DNA of 53,711 nucleotides from the NCBI GenBank assembly GCA_024642045.1, contig JAHEBX010000005.1:1-53711 (forward strand). Reading direction: 5' to 3'. Source of the DNA: Pseudorhodobacter sp. (lineage in GTDB: Bacteria > Pseudomonadota > Alphaproteobacteria > Rhodobacterales > Rhodobacteraceae). This document shows positions 36,357 through 48,372 of the stretch, in pieces. The stretch's first letter is position 1; the number at the start of each line of letters is the position of its first letter. The notes below the pieces were generated by a model. It was not told where the DNA came from. It ran no database searches and worked only from the letters and a program-made list of their open reading frames with translations. Position numbers and translations under genes: made by a program.

Positions 36357-37971
36357 GGCCAAGGCCTTTCTAACGGTTGCGGTGATGTTTACTTGCCTGC
36401 CCAATGCGGGCCAGGCGGAAAACAAACCGCTGTCGGTGATCAGTTGGCTGTCGCAGTCAATCAAGGCGCCTTCATCCAAAGGCAGCGTGGTGCCCGATGT
36501 CAGACAGGTGCCCGCGCCAATTCCGGCACAGCCCAATGGCACTCAGGCGAATTTGCCACCTGTGGCGGGCGAAACGCCGATAAGCAGCGGTGCCGTTCCT
36601 CAGGTTGAAGCAACGCGGGTTTTGGGCAAGCCGATGCTGGATGCGGTCGGGCTCTTGCCCTCGGCCGTGACGGGCTTTCCGACCAATCTTTGGGGGATCG
36701 GGCGCAGTGACGAGATAGCAGGCGCAATCAATCAGGTGGGTGAGGACCCCCTGCCCGCGTTGCAATCGCTGCTGGTGACGCTGCTCTTGGCCGAAGCGAA
36801 CGCGCCGATCGATGCGTCGGGCGACGGGCGGTTGCTGATCGCACGGATTGACAAGCTGTTGACCATTGGCGCGTTGGATCAGGCACAGGCGCTGATCGAT
36901 GCGGCTGGGGCTGACGCCTCGGCAGAACTCTTTCGTCGCAGTTTTGACATCGGATTGCTGACAGGGGACGAGGATCGCGCCTGTGCGCTGCTCAAGGGGG
37001 CGGCCTCGCTGGCGCCGACGCTGACGACGCGGGTGTTCTGCCTTGCGCGCTCGGGTGACTGGAACGCGGCGGCGCTGACGCTGCGCACAGCGCAGGCGCT
37101 TGGCACGATTACGCCGGACGAGGACCAGCTTTTGTCGCGGTTTCTGGACCCCGAGCAGTTTGACGGCGAACCGATGCCGCCCGCCCCAAAACCTGTTACG
37201 CCTTTGGTGTGGAAAATTTACGATGCCTTGGGCGAGCCGATTTCCACCTCGACTCTGCCGCCGGCCTTTGCGCGGGCTGATCTGTCGGACCATGCAGGTT
37301 GGAAGGCACAGATCGAGGCGGGTGAGCGGCTGGCGCGGGTGGGGGCGATTACGCCGAACATGCTGCTTGGTCTTTACACCGACCGCGCGCCGGCGGCCTC
37401 GGGCGGTGTCTGGGACCGCGCGGATGCGTTCCAGCGGCTGGACGTGGCCCTGACACGCGGCGATCTGACGGCGGTCGAGCAGCGCCTGCCACTGGCCTAT
37501 GCACGAATGAAGGATGTCGAGCTGGAGGTCCCCTTTGCCATGTTGTTCGCGGGGCGCCTTGCTCAGGTCAAGCTCAGCGGCGATGCGGCACGTATTTCCT
37601 ATGAGTTGGGGCTTTTATCCAACGAATACGAACGGTTGGCCAAGAATGATCCAGGCCAGACGGATGCGCGATCGGCCTTTTTGGCGGGGCTTGCCTCTGG
37701 CTCGGTGCAAGGGTTGGTTGCGCCTGACAGTATGGCGCGCGCCATTGCCCCCGCCTTTACCGCGCCAAAACTGCCCGATGACATTGCGGAACTGGTGACG
37801 CAAAAGCGGGTGGGCGAGGCGATCTTGCAGGCGATCTTGCGGATTCAGACCGGATTGCAGGGCGAGGTCAGCAAGGTCAACGAAGGGCTGTCGACCCTGA
37901 GAGTGCTGGGGCTTGAGGATGTGGCGCGGCGCACCGCCTTGCAGGTGATGCTGCTGGAGCGGCGGGGCTGA
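36346..37971 (+). CDS. Exported protein of unknown function, 541 residues
   Basis: The N-terminus is a signal peptide (MVNKAKAFLTVAVMFTCLPNAGQA), followed by a Pro/Ser-rich linker (about 45-95) and about 440 residues of Ala/Leu-rich helical sequence with repeat-like stretches (LLLAEANAPIDASGDGRLLIARIDKLLTIGALDQAQALIDAAG; DIGLLTGDEDRACALLKGAASL in outline), suggestive of a helical-repeat (TPR-like) periplasmic scaffold. I do not recognise a named family. It overlaps the tiny membrane protein gene upstream and shares an ATGA stop-start with the xerD-like gene downstream, so the three form a tight operon. Confidence 0.75.
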   Translation: MVNKAKAFLTVAVMFTCLPNAGQAENKPLSVISWLSQSIKAPSSKGSVVPDVRQVPAPIPAQPNGTQANLPPVAGETPISSGAVPQVEATRVLGKPMLDAVGLLPSAVTGFPTNLWGIGRSDEIAGAINQVGEDPLPALQSLLVTLLLAEANAPIDASGDGRLLIARIDKLLTIGALDQAQALIDAAGADASAELFRRSFDIGLLTGDEDRACALLKGAASLAPTLTTRVFCLARSGDWNAAALTLRTAQALGTITPDEDQLLSRFLDPEQFDGEPMPPAPKPVTPLVWKIYDALGEPISTSTLPPAFARADLSDHAGWKAQIEAGERLARVGAITPNMLLGLYTDRAPAASGGVWDRADAFQRLDVALTRGDLTAVEQRLPLAYARMKDVELEVPFAMLFAGRLAQVKLSGDAARISYELGLLSNEYERLAKNDPGQTDARSAFLAGLASGSVQGLVAPDSMARAIAPAFTAPKLPDDIAELVTQKRVGEAILQAILRIQTGLQGEVSKVNEGLSTLRVLGLEDVARRTALQVMLLERRG

Positions 37972-38921
37972 TGAGCGCACCGGCGCAGGGGCAGATCTGG
38001 ATCTCGACCTTTCTGGCGGCGCAGGCGGCCGATCTGGGGGCCGCGCGCAACACGCAACTGGCCTACGGGCGCGATCTGATGGATTTTCTAAGCTGGCTTG
38101 AGCGGCGTGGCGGCGGCTTTGCGGGCACCCGTCAAGCCGATGTCGAGGACTACCTTGTGTTTTGCGAGGCGCAGGGGCTGTCGAAATCCACCCGCGCGCG
38201 CAGGCTTTCCGCGATCCGTCAGCTCTACCGCTTTGCCCACGAGGAAGGCTGGCGCGCAGACAACCCTGCGCTGCGCCTCAAAGGCCCCGGTGCAAGCCAG
38301 AGTTTGCCGAAAACCCTGTCTGTCGCGGATGTCGAGCGAATTCTTGAGGCGGCACGCAACAAGGGCCGCAATCCGGGTGAGCGGTTGCGCAATCGCGCCT
38401 TGCTCGAGGTGCTTTACGCCACGGGGATGCGCGTGTCAGAGCTTGTCGGCCTGCCCGTGGCGGCCGTGCGGGGCGAGCCGCGGATGATCATGGTCAAGGG
38501 CAAGGGCGACAAAGAGCGGATGGTGCCGCTGTCGCCTCCTGCCCGCGAGGCGCTGCGCGACTGGCTGGGCTGGAGGGATACCGAAGAGGACCGCTCGCGA
38601 AAGGCGGGCAAACCTGCCAGCAAGTTTCTATTTCCGTCTTCGGGTGCCGAAGGGCATCTGACGCGGCATCATTTCTATGTGCTGATCAAGGATATAGCCG
38701 TGCAAGCCGGTGTTTCCCCCGCGCTGGTCACGCCCCATACCCTGCGCCATGCCTTTGCCACGCATCTTCTGGCGGGCGGCGCCGATCTGATGGTGATACA
38801 GGCGCTGCTCGGCCATGCTGATGTCGCTACGACCGAAATTTACACCCATGTGCTGGATGAACATCTCAAAGACCTGGTGCTGACGCATCACCCTCTGGCC
38901 AATCCGGCGCGCAAGACTTGA
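37971..38921 (+). CDS. xerD: Tyrosine recombinase, XerD type
   Basis: A 316-residue site-specific recombinase of the Xer family, which resolves chromosome dimers at dif together with a partner Xer protein and FtsK. It has an N-terminal SAM-like core-binding domain (about 8-95) and the catalytic domain with all residues present: R154 (GMRVSEL), H256 and R259 (HTLRHAF), H282 (LLGHADV) and nucleophile Y291 (TEIYTHV). The length and absence of phage neighbours favour a housekeeping Xer rather than an integrase. No dif-like site is recognised nearby. Start codon overlaps the previous stop (ATGA). Confidence 0.93.
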   Translation: MSAPAQGQIWISTFLAAQAADLGAARNTQLAYGRDLMDFLSWLERRGGGFAGTRQADVEDYLVFCEAQGLSKSTRARRLSAIRQLYRFAHEEGWRADNPALRLKGPGASQSLPKTLSVADVERILEAARNKGRNPGERLRNRALLEVLYATGMRVSELVGLPVAAVRGEPRMIMVKGKGDKERMVPLSPPAREALRDWLGWRDTEEDRSRKAGKPASKFLFPSSGAEGHLTRHHFYVLIKDIAVQAGVSPALVTPHTLRHAFATHLLAGGADLMVIQALLGHADVATTEIYTHVLDEHLKDLVLTHHPLANPARKT

Positions 38922-38975
38922 ACCCCTGCGTGCGAACGCCCATAACCCGATCTGAACCACCCGTCACAGGACAAA

Positions 38976-41649
<2,674 letters not shown>

Positions 41650-41666
41650 GGGGTTACGATGAATAG

Positions 41667-41703
41667 AACGGCGCTGGCAGCTATGCTCGCGCCGTTTTCT
41701 TTT
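41667..41703 (+). terminator. Terminator after eno
   Basis: An 8-bp stem (AACGGCGC / GCGCCGTT) with a 14-base loop is followed by TTCTTTT, 17 bases after the eno stop and ahead of the convergent oxidoreductase gene. Confidence 0.75.
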
Positions 41704-41792
41704 GGAAAAAGGCCATGTTACAGCCTGCGCCAAATGCTGGCTTTGATGCAGCAAAGGCGATGCGCGTTTGCGAGGCGCCGCAACGCAAAGGC

Positions 41793-42857
41793 TTAGGTCT
41801 GCGGTATCAGCAAGCGTTCGGGGCGGTAGGGATGCCAGAGCGGATGCGCGCCCTGCCCCATGATTTCGGCCGCAAGCGCCTCGGCAGCCAAGGCCGCGAG
41901 GGTGACGCCGGAGTGCATCACGGCAAGGCTAAGACCTTGGGCGACCAGACCCAGTGCAGGCAGCCCGTCGGCGGGATAGGGTCTATGTCCCAAAACAGTT
42001 TCGGCCTCGGAAATATCAGGGCCAAAGAGCGCCCTTAGGTTGGTCAACGTGGCAGCAATGGCGGCAGCGCGATCGGGGATCGTCTCGGCACTATCGGCTT
42101 GGTGGTTGGCCGCACAGGGAGCGAGCAGGCCGCCGTCGGAAAGTTGGCGGATCTCCTGTTCTGGAGATATCAGGATATGCTTCAGACGGAACCCTACCGG
42201 ATCTGTTCGTAAAAGCAGGCCCGGACGCGGCACCATCGCCAGATTGAGACCCAGCCCGTGCAACAGGCGCGGAGTCGTAATGCCTGCGGCCAATACCGTA
42301 TGCTCAGCCTCGATTGGCCCAATTGCGGTACGCGCGCCGGTGATCTTGCCGCCCACCTCGATCAGACTTTTGGCAGCGATTCCGGACAAAACCTTGGCAC
42401 CCGAAGCTGCGAGCAGGCTGCGGGTCAGCGCGGCAGGATTTACGGCACCCTCGCTGGGGAACCGCAGCGCACGGCTTGGCGGCGCATGCAACGCAGGTTC
42501 GAGGGCTGTCACTTCGGCCTGGCCAAGCACATCGACGGGGTAACCAAGAGCCTTTAGCGCACTGTGCATCTGCTCAAAACCGACACCCTCAGTCTCGAAC
42601 CAAAGTGCGCCTTGCCAGATATGACCAGCCTCAGGCAGATCGGCAGCAAGGCGGTGATGCGCTGCCATTGCCGCGACACGCAGGGCATGGTGAGCCGCGT
42701 CGGCGTAAAAGCTCGCATTTATCCAGCCAAAACTGCGGCCTGATGCGGCGCTGGCGGGTTGGTCTGCCTCCAGCACCGTCACCTCTGCCCCAGCCCGCGA
42801 GAGCCGATAGCTAAGGCTGGCGCCAAGGATGCCTGCACCGATTATCAAGACTTTCAT
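41793..42857 (-). CDS. FAD-dependent oxidoreductase (DAO family)
   Basis: A 354-residue flavoprotein of the D-amino-acid oxidase / glycine oxidase superfamily. The FAD dinucleotide fold is at the N-terminus (MKVLIIGAGILGASLSYRL), the typical SGRSFGWINASF loop follows, and a second FAD contact (TVLGHRPYPADGLPALG) lies near residue 310. The substrate is probably an amine or amino acid; which one is not visible. The ATG at 42857 is the natural start. The gene is divergent from the DUF985 cupin gene, with 58 bases between them. Confidence 0.85.
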   Translation of the reverse strand: MKVLIIGAGILGASLSYRLSRAGAEVTVLEADQPASAASGRSFGWINASFYADAAHHALRVAAMAAHHRLAADLPEAGHIWQGALWFETEGVGFEQMHSALKALGYPVDVLGQAEVTALEPALHAPPSRALRFPSEGAVNPAALTRSLLAASGAKVLSGIAAKSLIEVGGKITGARTAIGPIEAEHTVLAAGITTPRLLHGLGLNLAMVPRPGLLLRTDPVGFRLKHILISPEQEIRQLSDGGLLAPCAANHQADSAETIPDRAAAIAATLTNLRALFGPDISEAETVLGHRPYPADGLPALGLVAQGLSLAVMHSGVTLAALAAEALAAEIMGQGAHPLWHPYRPERLLIPQT

Positions 42858-42915
42858 GGCTTGCTCCGTTTGCAACGATGCTGGCATGTTGGTGCGCAAG
42901 ACGAAAGGGGATGGC

Positions 42916-43332
42916 ATGGACGCAGATCAGATTATTGCAAAACTGGGATTGCAGCCCCACCCCGAGGGCGGCTGGTATCGCCAGACGTGGGTCGGTCCAC
43001 AGGTTGCAGGTCGCGCGGTGGGTACGGCTATTCATTTCTTGCTGCAGGCTGGCGAGCGCAGCCATTGGCACCGTGTGGATGCGGATGAGATCTGGCTATG
43101 GCATGCCGGCGCCAAGCTAGAGCTTTCGTTGGGGCTGCGAACGGCTACGGCACGGGTGATGGGGCCGGATGTGCTGGCGGGTGACGCAGTGCAGGTTGTG
43201 GTGCCCAAAGGCTGGTGGCAAGCGGCGCGAAGTTTGGGCGACTGGACGCTGGTGTCATGCACTGTCAGTCCCGGGTTTCGGTTTGAGGGCTTCGAACTTG
43301 CCGCGCCCGGCTTCGATCTGCCGGGGCTGTGA
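42916..43332 (+). CDS. DUF985 cupin family protein
   Basis: A 138-residue cupin. Family features are the N-terminal LGLQPHPEGGWYRQTW, the cupin motif RSHWHRVDADEIWLWHAG and the closing PGFRFEGFELAAP. Function of the DUF985 group is unknown. The ATG at 42916 follows an AAAGGGG ribosome binding site. Its TGA overlaps the ATG of the desaturase gene (ATGA), implying coupled expression. Confidence 0.88.
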   Translation: MDADQIIAKLGLQPHPEGGWYRQTWVGPQVAGRAVGTAIHFLLQAGERSHWHRVDADEIWLWHAGAKLELSLGLRTATARVMGPDVLAGDAVQVVVPKGWWQAARSLGDWTLVSCTVSPGFRFEGFELAAPGFDLPGL

Positions 43333-44216
43333 TGGATCAGAAAAGCTTTGTGCAGGCGCTGCCGATCGACGTGAAGGCGCAGCTGATGTTGCGATCAGAT
43401 GCCGCCGGATTGCGACATCTTTTAGGGCATCTGGGGTTGATCGTGGTGACGGGCAGCTGGATCGGGTTGGGCCTGTCGTTGTGGTGGGTGCTGGTCCCGA
43501 TACAAGGCGTGCTGATCGTGTTTCTGTTCACCCTAGAGCATGAGGCCACGCATAAAACGCCCTTTGCAAGCGAACGGTTGAATGAATGGGTGGGACGGTT
43601 GTGCGGGTTTCTTTTGCTACTCCCGTTCGAGTGGTTTCGCTATTTCCATCTTGCTCATCACCGCTGGACCAATATCGAGGGCCGCGACCCCGAGCTTGCC
43701 GGGGGCAAACCTTCGACGCTTGGCGCATGGCTGTGGCATGTCAGCGGCGTGCCATATTGGTCAGCGCAGCTGCGACGGATGCAAGAGCTGATCATGGGGC
43801 GGGCAGAAGGCGACTATCTGCCCGACGGGGCCAAGGCGCGGATCGTTGCACAGGCACGCTGGATGGGTTTGGGCTACGCGCTGGTGGGCTGGAGCCTGTG
43901 GCACACGCCGCTGTTGTTCTGGATCTGGATTTTGCCGGTCATGATCGGACAGCCGGTCTTGCGCCTATACTTGCTGGCCGAACATGGCGACTGCCCTCGC
44001 GTTGCAAATATGTTCTTGAATACACGCACGGTTTTTACCAACCCGCTGGTGCAATTCTTGGCGTGGAATATGCCCTACCACGTCGAACATCATGTATTCC
44101 CTGCAGTGCCTTTCTACTTGCTGCCGCAACTGCATCTGTTGATGCGGGCCGAATTGAAGCAAACTGCGGCGGGTTATCGCGCATTTTCAGCCGAGTATTT
44201 GCGCAGGCGGCGCTAA
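43332..44216 (+). CDS. Fatty acid desaturase family protein
   Basis: A 294-residue integral membrane di-iron enzyme. All three histidine clusters are present: HEATH (H70, H74), HLAHH (H106, H109, H110) and HVEHH (H250, H253, H254). About four hydrophobic segments separate them in the usual pattern. The acyl substrate and the double-bond position are unknown; carotenoid or sphingolipid hydroxylation is an alternative for this superfamily. Translation is coupled to the upstream cupin gene. Confidence 0.88.
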   Translation: MDQKSFVQALPIDVKAQLMLRSDAAGLRHLLGHLGLIVVTGSWIGLGLSLWWVLVPIQGVLIVFLFTLEHEATHKTPFASERLNEWVGRLCGFLLLLPFEWFRYFHLAHHRWTNIEGRDPELAGGKPSTLGAWLWHVSGVPYWSAQLRRMQELIMGRAEGDYLPDGAKARIVAQARWMGLGYALVGWSLWHTPLLFWIWILPVMIGQPVLRLYLLAEHGDCPRVANMFLNTRTVFTNPLVQFLAWNMPYHVEHHVFPAVPFYLLPQLHLLMRAELKQTAAGYRAFSAEYLRRRR

Positions 44217-44392
44217 GTCGAGGCGCAGGTGATGCTGCATAAACATCTGAAACAAGCACAAGACTTGGGTTTGTCGGCCTTATGCGCCTGAATCCGCGAC
44301 CTGAAGGCAATTGGCTCGCCCACGCGACATTGGGATTGTAGCGGATACAAATTTGCAGTGGCGCAGGCCTTCGGGGCGGAGTAGCGATTGGC

Positions 44393-45310
44393 ATGGACAA
44401 AATTCCCCTGCAAATTCCTGCCAAGAATGAAGACACTCTGCGCGGCTTTGGTTTTGCGCTGACCGCCTATGTGCTCTGGGGGTTTTTGCCCCTTTTCATG
44501 AAGGCCTTGGCGCATATCTCGCCTGCCGAGGTTATTGCGCATCGTGTGCTTTGGTCATTGCCTATCGCGGGCGCAGTTCTGTGGGCGACGGGGCGGACTG
44601 CAGATTTGATGGTGGCGCTGCGCACGCCGCGGATGCTGATGATGGCGGTGGCAACGGCCAGCCTGATAACCATCAATTGGGGGATCTATGTCTGGGCCAT
44701 TGGCGCAGGGCACGCGCTGGACGCCGCATTGGGCTATTACATCAATCCATTGTTTTCGGTGTTTCTGGGGGCGATGCTGCTGGGAGAGACGCCTTCGGTA
44801 GCACAAAAGTGGGCCATTGCTCTTGCAGCGGCGGCCGTGGTGGCCCTGACCTTCGAGGCGGGCAAGCTGCCATTGATCTCGCTGGCACTCACCGTGACTT
44901 GGGGTCTTTATGCCTATCTGAAAAAATCGCTGCCAATTGGGCCTAATCAAGGGTTCTTTCTTGAAATTCTGATTTTGACGCCCTTTGCTCTTGCCTATGT
45001 GATGTGGTGTCAAACGACGGGGCGCGGACATTTCATGATGGGGATTCCACGCGATACGGTGTTGTTGTTGTGCTGTGGACTTGTGACAGCGGTCCCGCTG
45101 ATTGTCTATGCCAACGGCGCGAAACTGCTGCGGCTTTCGACCATCGGCATCATGCAATATATTGCACCAACAATGATATTTCTGACGGCCGTGTTCATAT
45201 TTGGCGAACCGTTCAGTCGCGGCAAGATGATTGCGTTTCCAATGATCTGGATTGCGCTGGTGATCTATACATCTTCGATGGTGCGTCAAGCGCGCGCCGT
45301 CGGGCGCTAA
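44393..45310 (+). CDS. rarD: RarD-type EamA/DMT permease
   Basis: A 305-residue member of the drug/metabolite transporter superfamily with ten predicted membrane segments. The RarD subgroup is indicated by FALTAYVLWGFLPLFMKAL, the HRVLWSLP helix and the NWGIYVWAIGAGHALDAALGYYINPLF-like region. RarD was named for a chloramphenicol-sensitivity phenotype, and the natural substrate is unknown. The 176 bases upstream hold no supported gene. It is convergent with anmK, with the stops two bases apart. Confidence 0.88.
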   Translation: MDKIPLQIPAKNEDTLRGFGFALTAYVLWGFLPLFMKALAHISPAEVIAHRVLWSLPIAGAVLWATGRTADLMVALRTPRMLMMAVATASLITINWGIYVWAIGAGHALDAALGYYINPLFSVFLGAMLLGETPSVAQKWAIALAAAAVVALTFEAGKLPLISLALTVTWGLYAYLKKSLPIGPNQGFFLEILILTPFALAYVMWCQTTGRGHFMMGIPRDTVLLLCCGLVTAVPLIVYANGAKLLRLSTIGIMQYIAPTMIFLTAVFIFGEPFSRGKMIAFPMIWIALVIYTSSMVRQARAVGR

Positions 45311-45312
45311 AG

Positions 45313-46407
45313 TCAGGGACGGCTGATCTGACCGCCTCCGATTGCCGCGGCCACCCCGGTTGTGCCAGGGCAGGATGTCGGCAGGCCATGGACGACACGC
45401 GCGGCGAGAAAGGCGAAGGCCTGCGCCTCTAACATGTCGCCATTCAGACCTTTGGCCTCGACCGGGGCGACATCTGCGCCCGTGCGCTTCGCAAGCTCCG
45501 TCATCAGTGTGACGTTGTGACGCCCGCCGCCCGCAACAAGGATCTGGTCAACGGCCTTGGGAAAATGCTCGGCCCCGCGTGCCACACAAGCGGCGGCAAT
45601 GGCGGTCATGGTCGCTGCGGCATCGGCGTTAGAGAGTTTATGTGTTTTCTTAAAGAACCGCGCGAAGTCGTTGCGATCCAATGATTTAGGCGGAATTTTA
45701 TGAAAGTAAGGCTGCGTAAGAAAGGCCTGAACGAGGCGTTCATCCGCACACCCATAAGAGGCGAGCTGTCCGCCTTCGTCGCAGTCTCGATCAAGACGGT
45801 TGCGCATCAGATCGTTGATGGGCGCATTGGCGGGACCAGTGTCAAAGGCCAAGAGTGCGCCTGCGGTTTCCGGAGCGGGTTGGCTCGGGTCGATCCAGGT
45901 CAGATTGCCAACGCCCCCGAGATTCAAGATCGCCAATGGCGTGCGGGCCTTGATGTATTTCGCACAAGCGAAGTGAAAAAATGGCGCAAGTGGCGCGCCC
46001 TGCCCGCCCATCTGAACATCGTTGGACCTGAAATCCCAAACCACCGGGCACCCCAGCGCCTCGGCCAGCAGATCACCGTTGCCGGCCTGATGCGTGCGTC
46101 CTGCTGCAGGGTCATGGGCGAGCGTCTGGCCGTGAAATCCGACCATATCATAACCGGAAAAGCGTGACAGCAGTTCAGCATGGGCGGTTTCCACCACCTC
46201 CGCGGCCTCTGCCACCCCTGCTTCGCCCTGCCAGCGCCCGAAAGCGGCACGGATTATCGCGCGTTCGTCGTCCGTATAGGGGCGATAGGCGTGAGGACCG
46301 AACTCGAGGATCTGATGCCCATCGGTGCGCAGCATCGCAGCATCGACGCCATCAAGCGAGGTGCCCGACATCGTGCCAAGAACCCAAGTCGCACCCTGCT
46401 TGCCCAT
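45313..46407 (-). CDS. anmK: Anhydro-N-acetylmuramic acid kinase
   Basis: Phosphorylates and opens 1,6-anhydro-N-acetylmuramic acid released during peptidoglycan turnover, giving MurNAc-6-phosphate for recycling. It has 364 residues. The ATP-binding [14 protein letters not shown] begins at about residue 12, [10 protein letters not shown] and the [10 protein letters not shown] strand carry conserved residues, and VAGGGRHN lies in the second ATP contact. It is divergent from tyrS, a pairing seen in other Rhodobacterales as I recall. Confidence 0.95.
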   Translation of the reverse strand: MGKQGATWVLGTMSGTSLDGVDAAMLRTDGHQILEFGPHAYRPYTDDERAIIRAAFGRWQGEAGVAEAAEVVETAHAELLSRFSGYDMVGFHGQTLAHDPAAGRTHQAGNGDLLAEALGCPVVWDFRSNDVQMGGQGAPLAPFFHFACAKYIKARTPLAILNLGGVGNLTWIDPSQPAPETAGALLAFDTGPANAPINDLMRNRLDRDCDEGGQLASYGCADERLVQAFLTQPYFHKIPPKSLDRNDFARFFKKTHKLSNADAAATMTAIAAACVARGAEHFPKAVDQILVAGGGRHNVTLMTELAKRTGADVAPVEAKGLNGDMLEAQAFAFLAARVVHGLPTSCPGTTGVAAAIGGGQISRP

Positions 46408-46464
46408 ATTCCCTTTAACCCCTAGCCCCGCTATACCGTGCCCACCTTAAAGCATGAGTGTCCC

Positions 46465-47715
46465 ATGACCTACCATCCGAAATCAGATTTTATGCGCGTA
46501 ATGATGACCCGCGGCTTTTTGGCCGATTGCACGGATTATCAGGCGCTTGACGAGGCTTTGGTCAAGGGGATCGTGCCCGCCTACATCGGCTTTGATGCGA
46601 CGGCCAAGTCGCTGCATGTCGGCTCGCTTATCCAGATCATGATGCTGCGCTGGTTGCAAAAGACCGGAGGCAAGCCGATCGTGCTGATGGGTGGCGGCAC
46701 CACCAAGGTGGGCGATCCGTCGTTTAGGGCCGAAGAGCGCCCCTTGCTGACCAATGCCCAGATCGACGACAACATTGCCGGCATCAAACGGGCGTTTTCG
46801 CCTTATGTTCAGTTCGGCGATGGGCCGAATGACGCCATCATGGTGAACAACGCCGAATGGCTGGACGGGCTGAACTATCTAGAGTTTCTGCGCGACATCG
46901 GGCGGCATTTCTCGGTCAACCGGATGCTGTCATTTGAAAGCGTGAAATCGCGGCTGGACCGCGAGCAGTCGCTGTCCTTTCTTGAATTCAACTATATGAT
47001 CTTGCAGGCCTATGATTTTCTTGAGCTAAACCGCCGTTATGGCTGTCTGGTTCAGATGGGTGGCAGCGACCAATGGGGCAATATCGTCAACGGTGTCGAT
47101 CTGACGCGCCGCGTGATCGACCACGAGGTTTACGGGCTGACCTCGCCGCTTTTGACCACGAGCGATGGCAAAAAGATGGGCAAATCGCAGTCGGGTGCTG
47201 TCTGGCTGAACGCCGATATGTATTCGCCCTATGAGTTCTGGCAATTCTGGCGCAACACCACCGACGCCGATGTCGGCCGGTTCCTCAAGCTTTACACCGA
47301 GTTGCCGCTGGAGGAATGTGAGCGTCTGGGCGGCTTGGAAGGGTCCGAGATCAATGCCGCCAAGATCATTCTTGCCAATGAGGTCACGCGGCTTTTGCAC
47401 GGCGACGAGGCGGCAGCAGCGGCCGAGGCCACGGCCCGCGAGGTATTCGAGCGCGGCGGTGTCGGGGACGATCTGCCCACCGTCAGGGTGAGCGCAGAAG
47501 AAATTGGCGACGGCCTTGGCGTCGTGCAACTTTTTGTGCGCGCAGGGCTTTCAGGCTCGGGCAAAGATGCCAAGCGCTTGATCCTTGAAGGCGGTGCCAA
47601 AATGAATGACGAGATCATTACAGACCCTGGAATGCGCATCGGGGCCGGCCATTTGGCCGAACCGCTGAAGCTAACCGCGGGCAAAAAGCGTCACGCCCTC
47701 GTGGTCATGGATTGA
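46465..47715 (+). CDS. tyrS: Tyrosyl-tRNA synthetase
   Basis: Charges tRNA-Tyr with tyrosine. It has 416 residues, class I synthetase: the HIGH-equivalent is LHVGSL, the tyrosine-binding region includes [10 protein letters not shown] and [11 protein letters not shown], and the KMSKS-equivalent is [11 protein letters not shown]-terminal S4-like RNA-binding domain is present (about 345-416, [21 protein letters not shown]). The ATG at 46465 begins the expected [11 protein letters not shown] strong terminator follows at once. Confidence 0.97.
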   Translation: MTYHPKSDFMRVMMTRGFLADCTDYQALDEALVKGIVPAYIGFDATAKSLHVGSLIQIMMLRWLQKTGGKPIVLMGGGTTKVGDPSFRAEERPLLTNAQIDDNIAGIKRAFSPYVQFGDGPNDAIMVNNAEWLDGLNYLEFLRDIGRHFSVNRMLSFESVKSRLDREQSLSFLEFNYMILQAYDFLELNRRYGCLVQMGGSDQWGNIVNGVDLTRRVIDHEVYGLTSPLLTTSDGKKMGKSQSGAVWLNADMYSPYEFWQFWRNTTDADVGRFLKLYTELPLEECERLGGLEGSEINAAKIILANEVTRLLHGDEAAAAAEATAREVFERGGVGDDLPTVRVSAEEIGDGLGVVQLFVRAGLSGSGKDAKRLILEGGAKMNDEIITDPGMRIGAGHLAEPLKLTAGKKRHALVVMD

Positions 47716-47716
47716 A

Positions 47717-47744
47717 AAAAGGCAGGACCTGAGCCCTGCCTTTT
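47717..47744 (+). terminator. Rho-independent terminator after tyrS
   Basis: A perfect 10-bp stem (AAAAGGCAGG / CCTGCCTTTT) with an 8-base loop, two bases after the tyrS stop. The A/T ends make it functional in both directions, so it may also stop transcripts from the convergent cyclophilin genes. Confidence 0.9.
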
Positions 47745-47754
47745 CATACTGGCC

Positions 47755-47805
47755 AAAATATCCTGGGGGGTGCGGGGGGCTAGCCCCCCGTCGTCGGCCC
47801 CAGGA
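47755..47805. repeat. Rhodobacterales-type G/C-rich intergenic palindrome
   Basis: AAAATATCC is followed by nested palindromes: outer arms TCCTGGGG / CCCCAGGA (47761-47768, 47798-47805) and an inner perfect CGGGGGGC-TA-GCCCCCCG-type element (47773-47790). Sequences of this style recur between genes in Rhodobacteraceae. A degenerate relative, AAATATCCCCGCCGGAGGC, occurs at about 18698-18716. It directly abuts the cyclophilin stop codon and could form a hairpin in either transcript. Confidence 0.6.
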
Positions 47806-48372
47806 TCACTCGGTCACCGTCACTTTTGCCATATAATCAGGCTCAGTGACTTCACCGTTCTGCCCTTCGCCGCGTTTGATGGCGTCAACGACGTCCATGC
47901 CTTTGATGACTTTGCCGATGACGGTGTATTGACCGTTCAGGAAATCGCCCGGCGCAAACATCATGAAAAACTGGCTGTTGGCCGAATCCGGATCCTGTGA
48001 GCGCGCCATCCCGACCGTGCCCCGCTCAAAGGGCACATCCGAGAACTCGGCCGGAATGTTCGGCATATCCGAACCGCCCATGCCTGCCATCGAGGTATCG
48101 CCATCTTTTTTGCCGTATTGCACATCGCCTGTCTGGGCCATGAAGCCGTCGATCACGCGGTGAAACACCACACCATCATAGGCGCCGGATTTTGCCAGAG
48201 CGACGATCTGGGCCACATGTTTCGGCGCATGCAGGACGTCGAGATCGATCACGACCTCGCCCTTTACCCCACCGTCAACCTCGATCACAAGGTTCGGACC
48301 GGGGCCGTCGCCTTCGGCGAAGGCCGGAGCCGCCGTCAGCAGCAGAGCCGCCAATGCGAGTTTATTGAACAT
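47806..48372 (-). CDS. Peptidyl-prolyl cis-trans isomerase, exported cyclophilin
   Basis: A 188-residue cyclophilin with a signal peptide ([19 protein letters not shown]), so a periplasmic folding helper. The catalytic block [14 protein letters not shown] contains the key Arg and Phe, and [18 protein letters not shown] the second active-site strand. Its start overlaps the stop of the upstream cytoplasmic cyclophilin gene by 11 bases, so the two are translated from one mRNA. Confidence 0.93.
   Translation of the reverse strand: MFNKLALAALLLTAAPAFAEGDGPGPNLVIEVDGGVKGEVVIDLDVLHAPKHVAQIVALAKSGAYDGVVFHRVIDGFMAQTGDVQYGKKDGDTSMAGMGGSDMPNIPAEFSDVPFERGTVGMARSQDPDSANSQFFMMFAPGDFLNGQYTVIGKVIKGMDVVDAIKRGEGQNGEVTEPDYMAKVTVTE

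Noticed and set aside
37971-38921. Recombinase as sign of a prophage or integrative element
   Set aside because: No integrase neighbourhood, attachment repeat or phage gene is present, and the protein looks like a housekeeping XerD.
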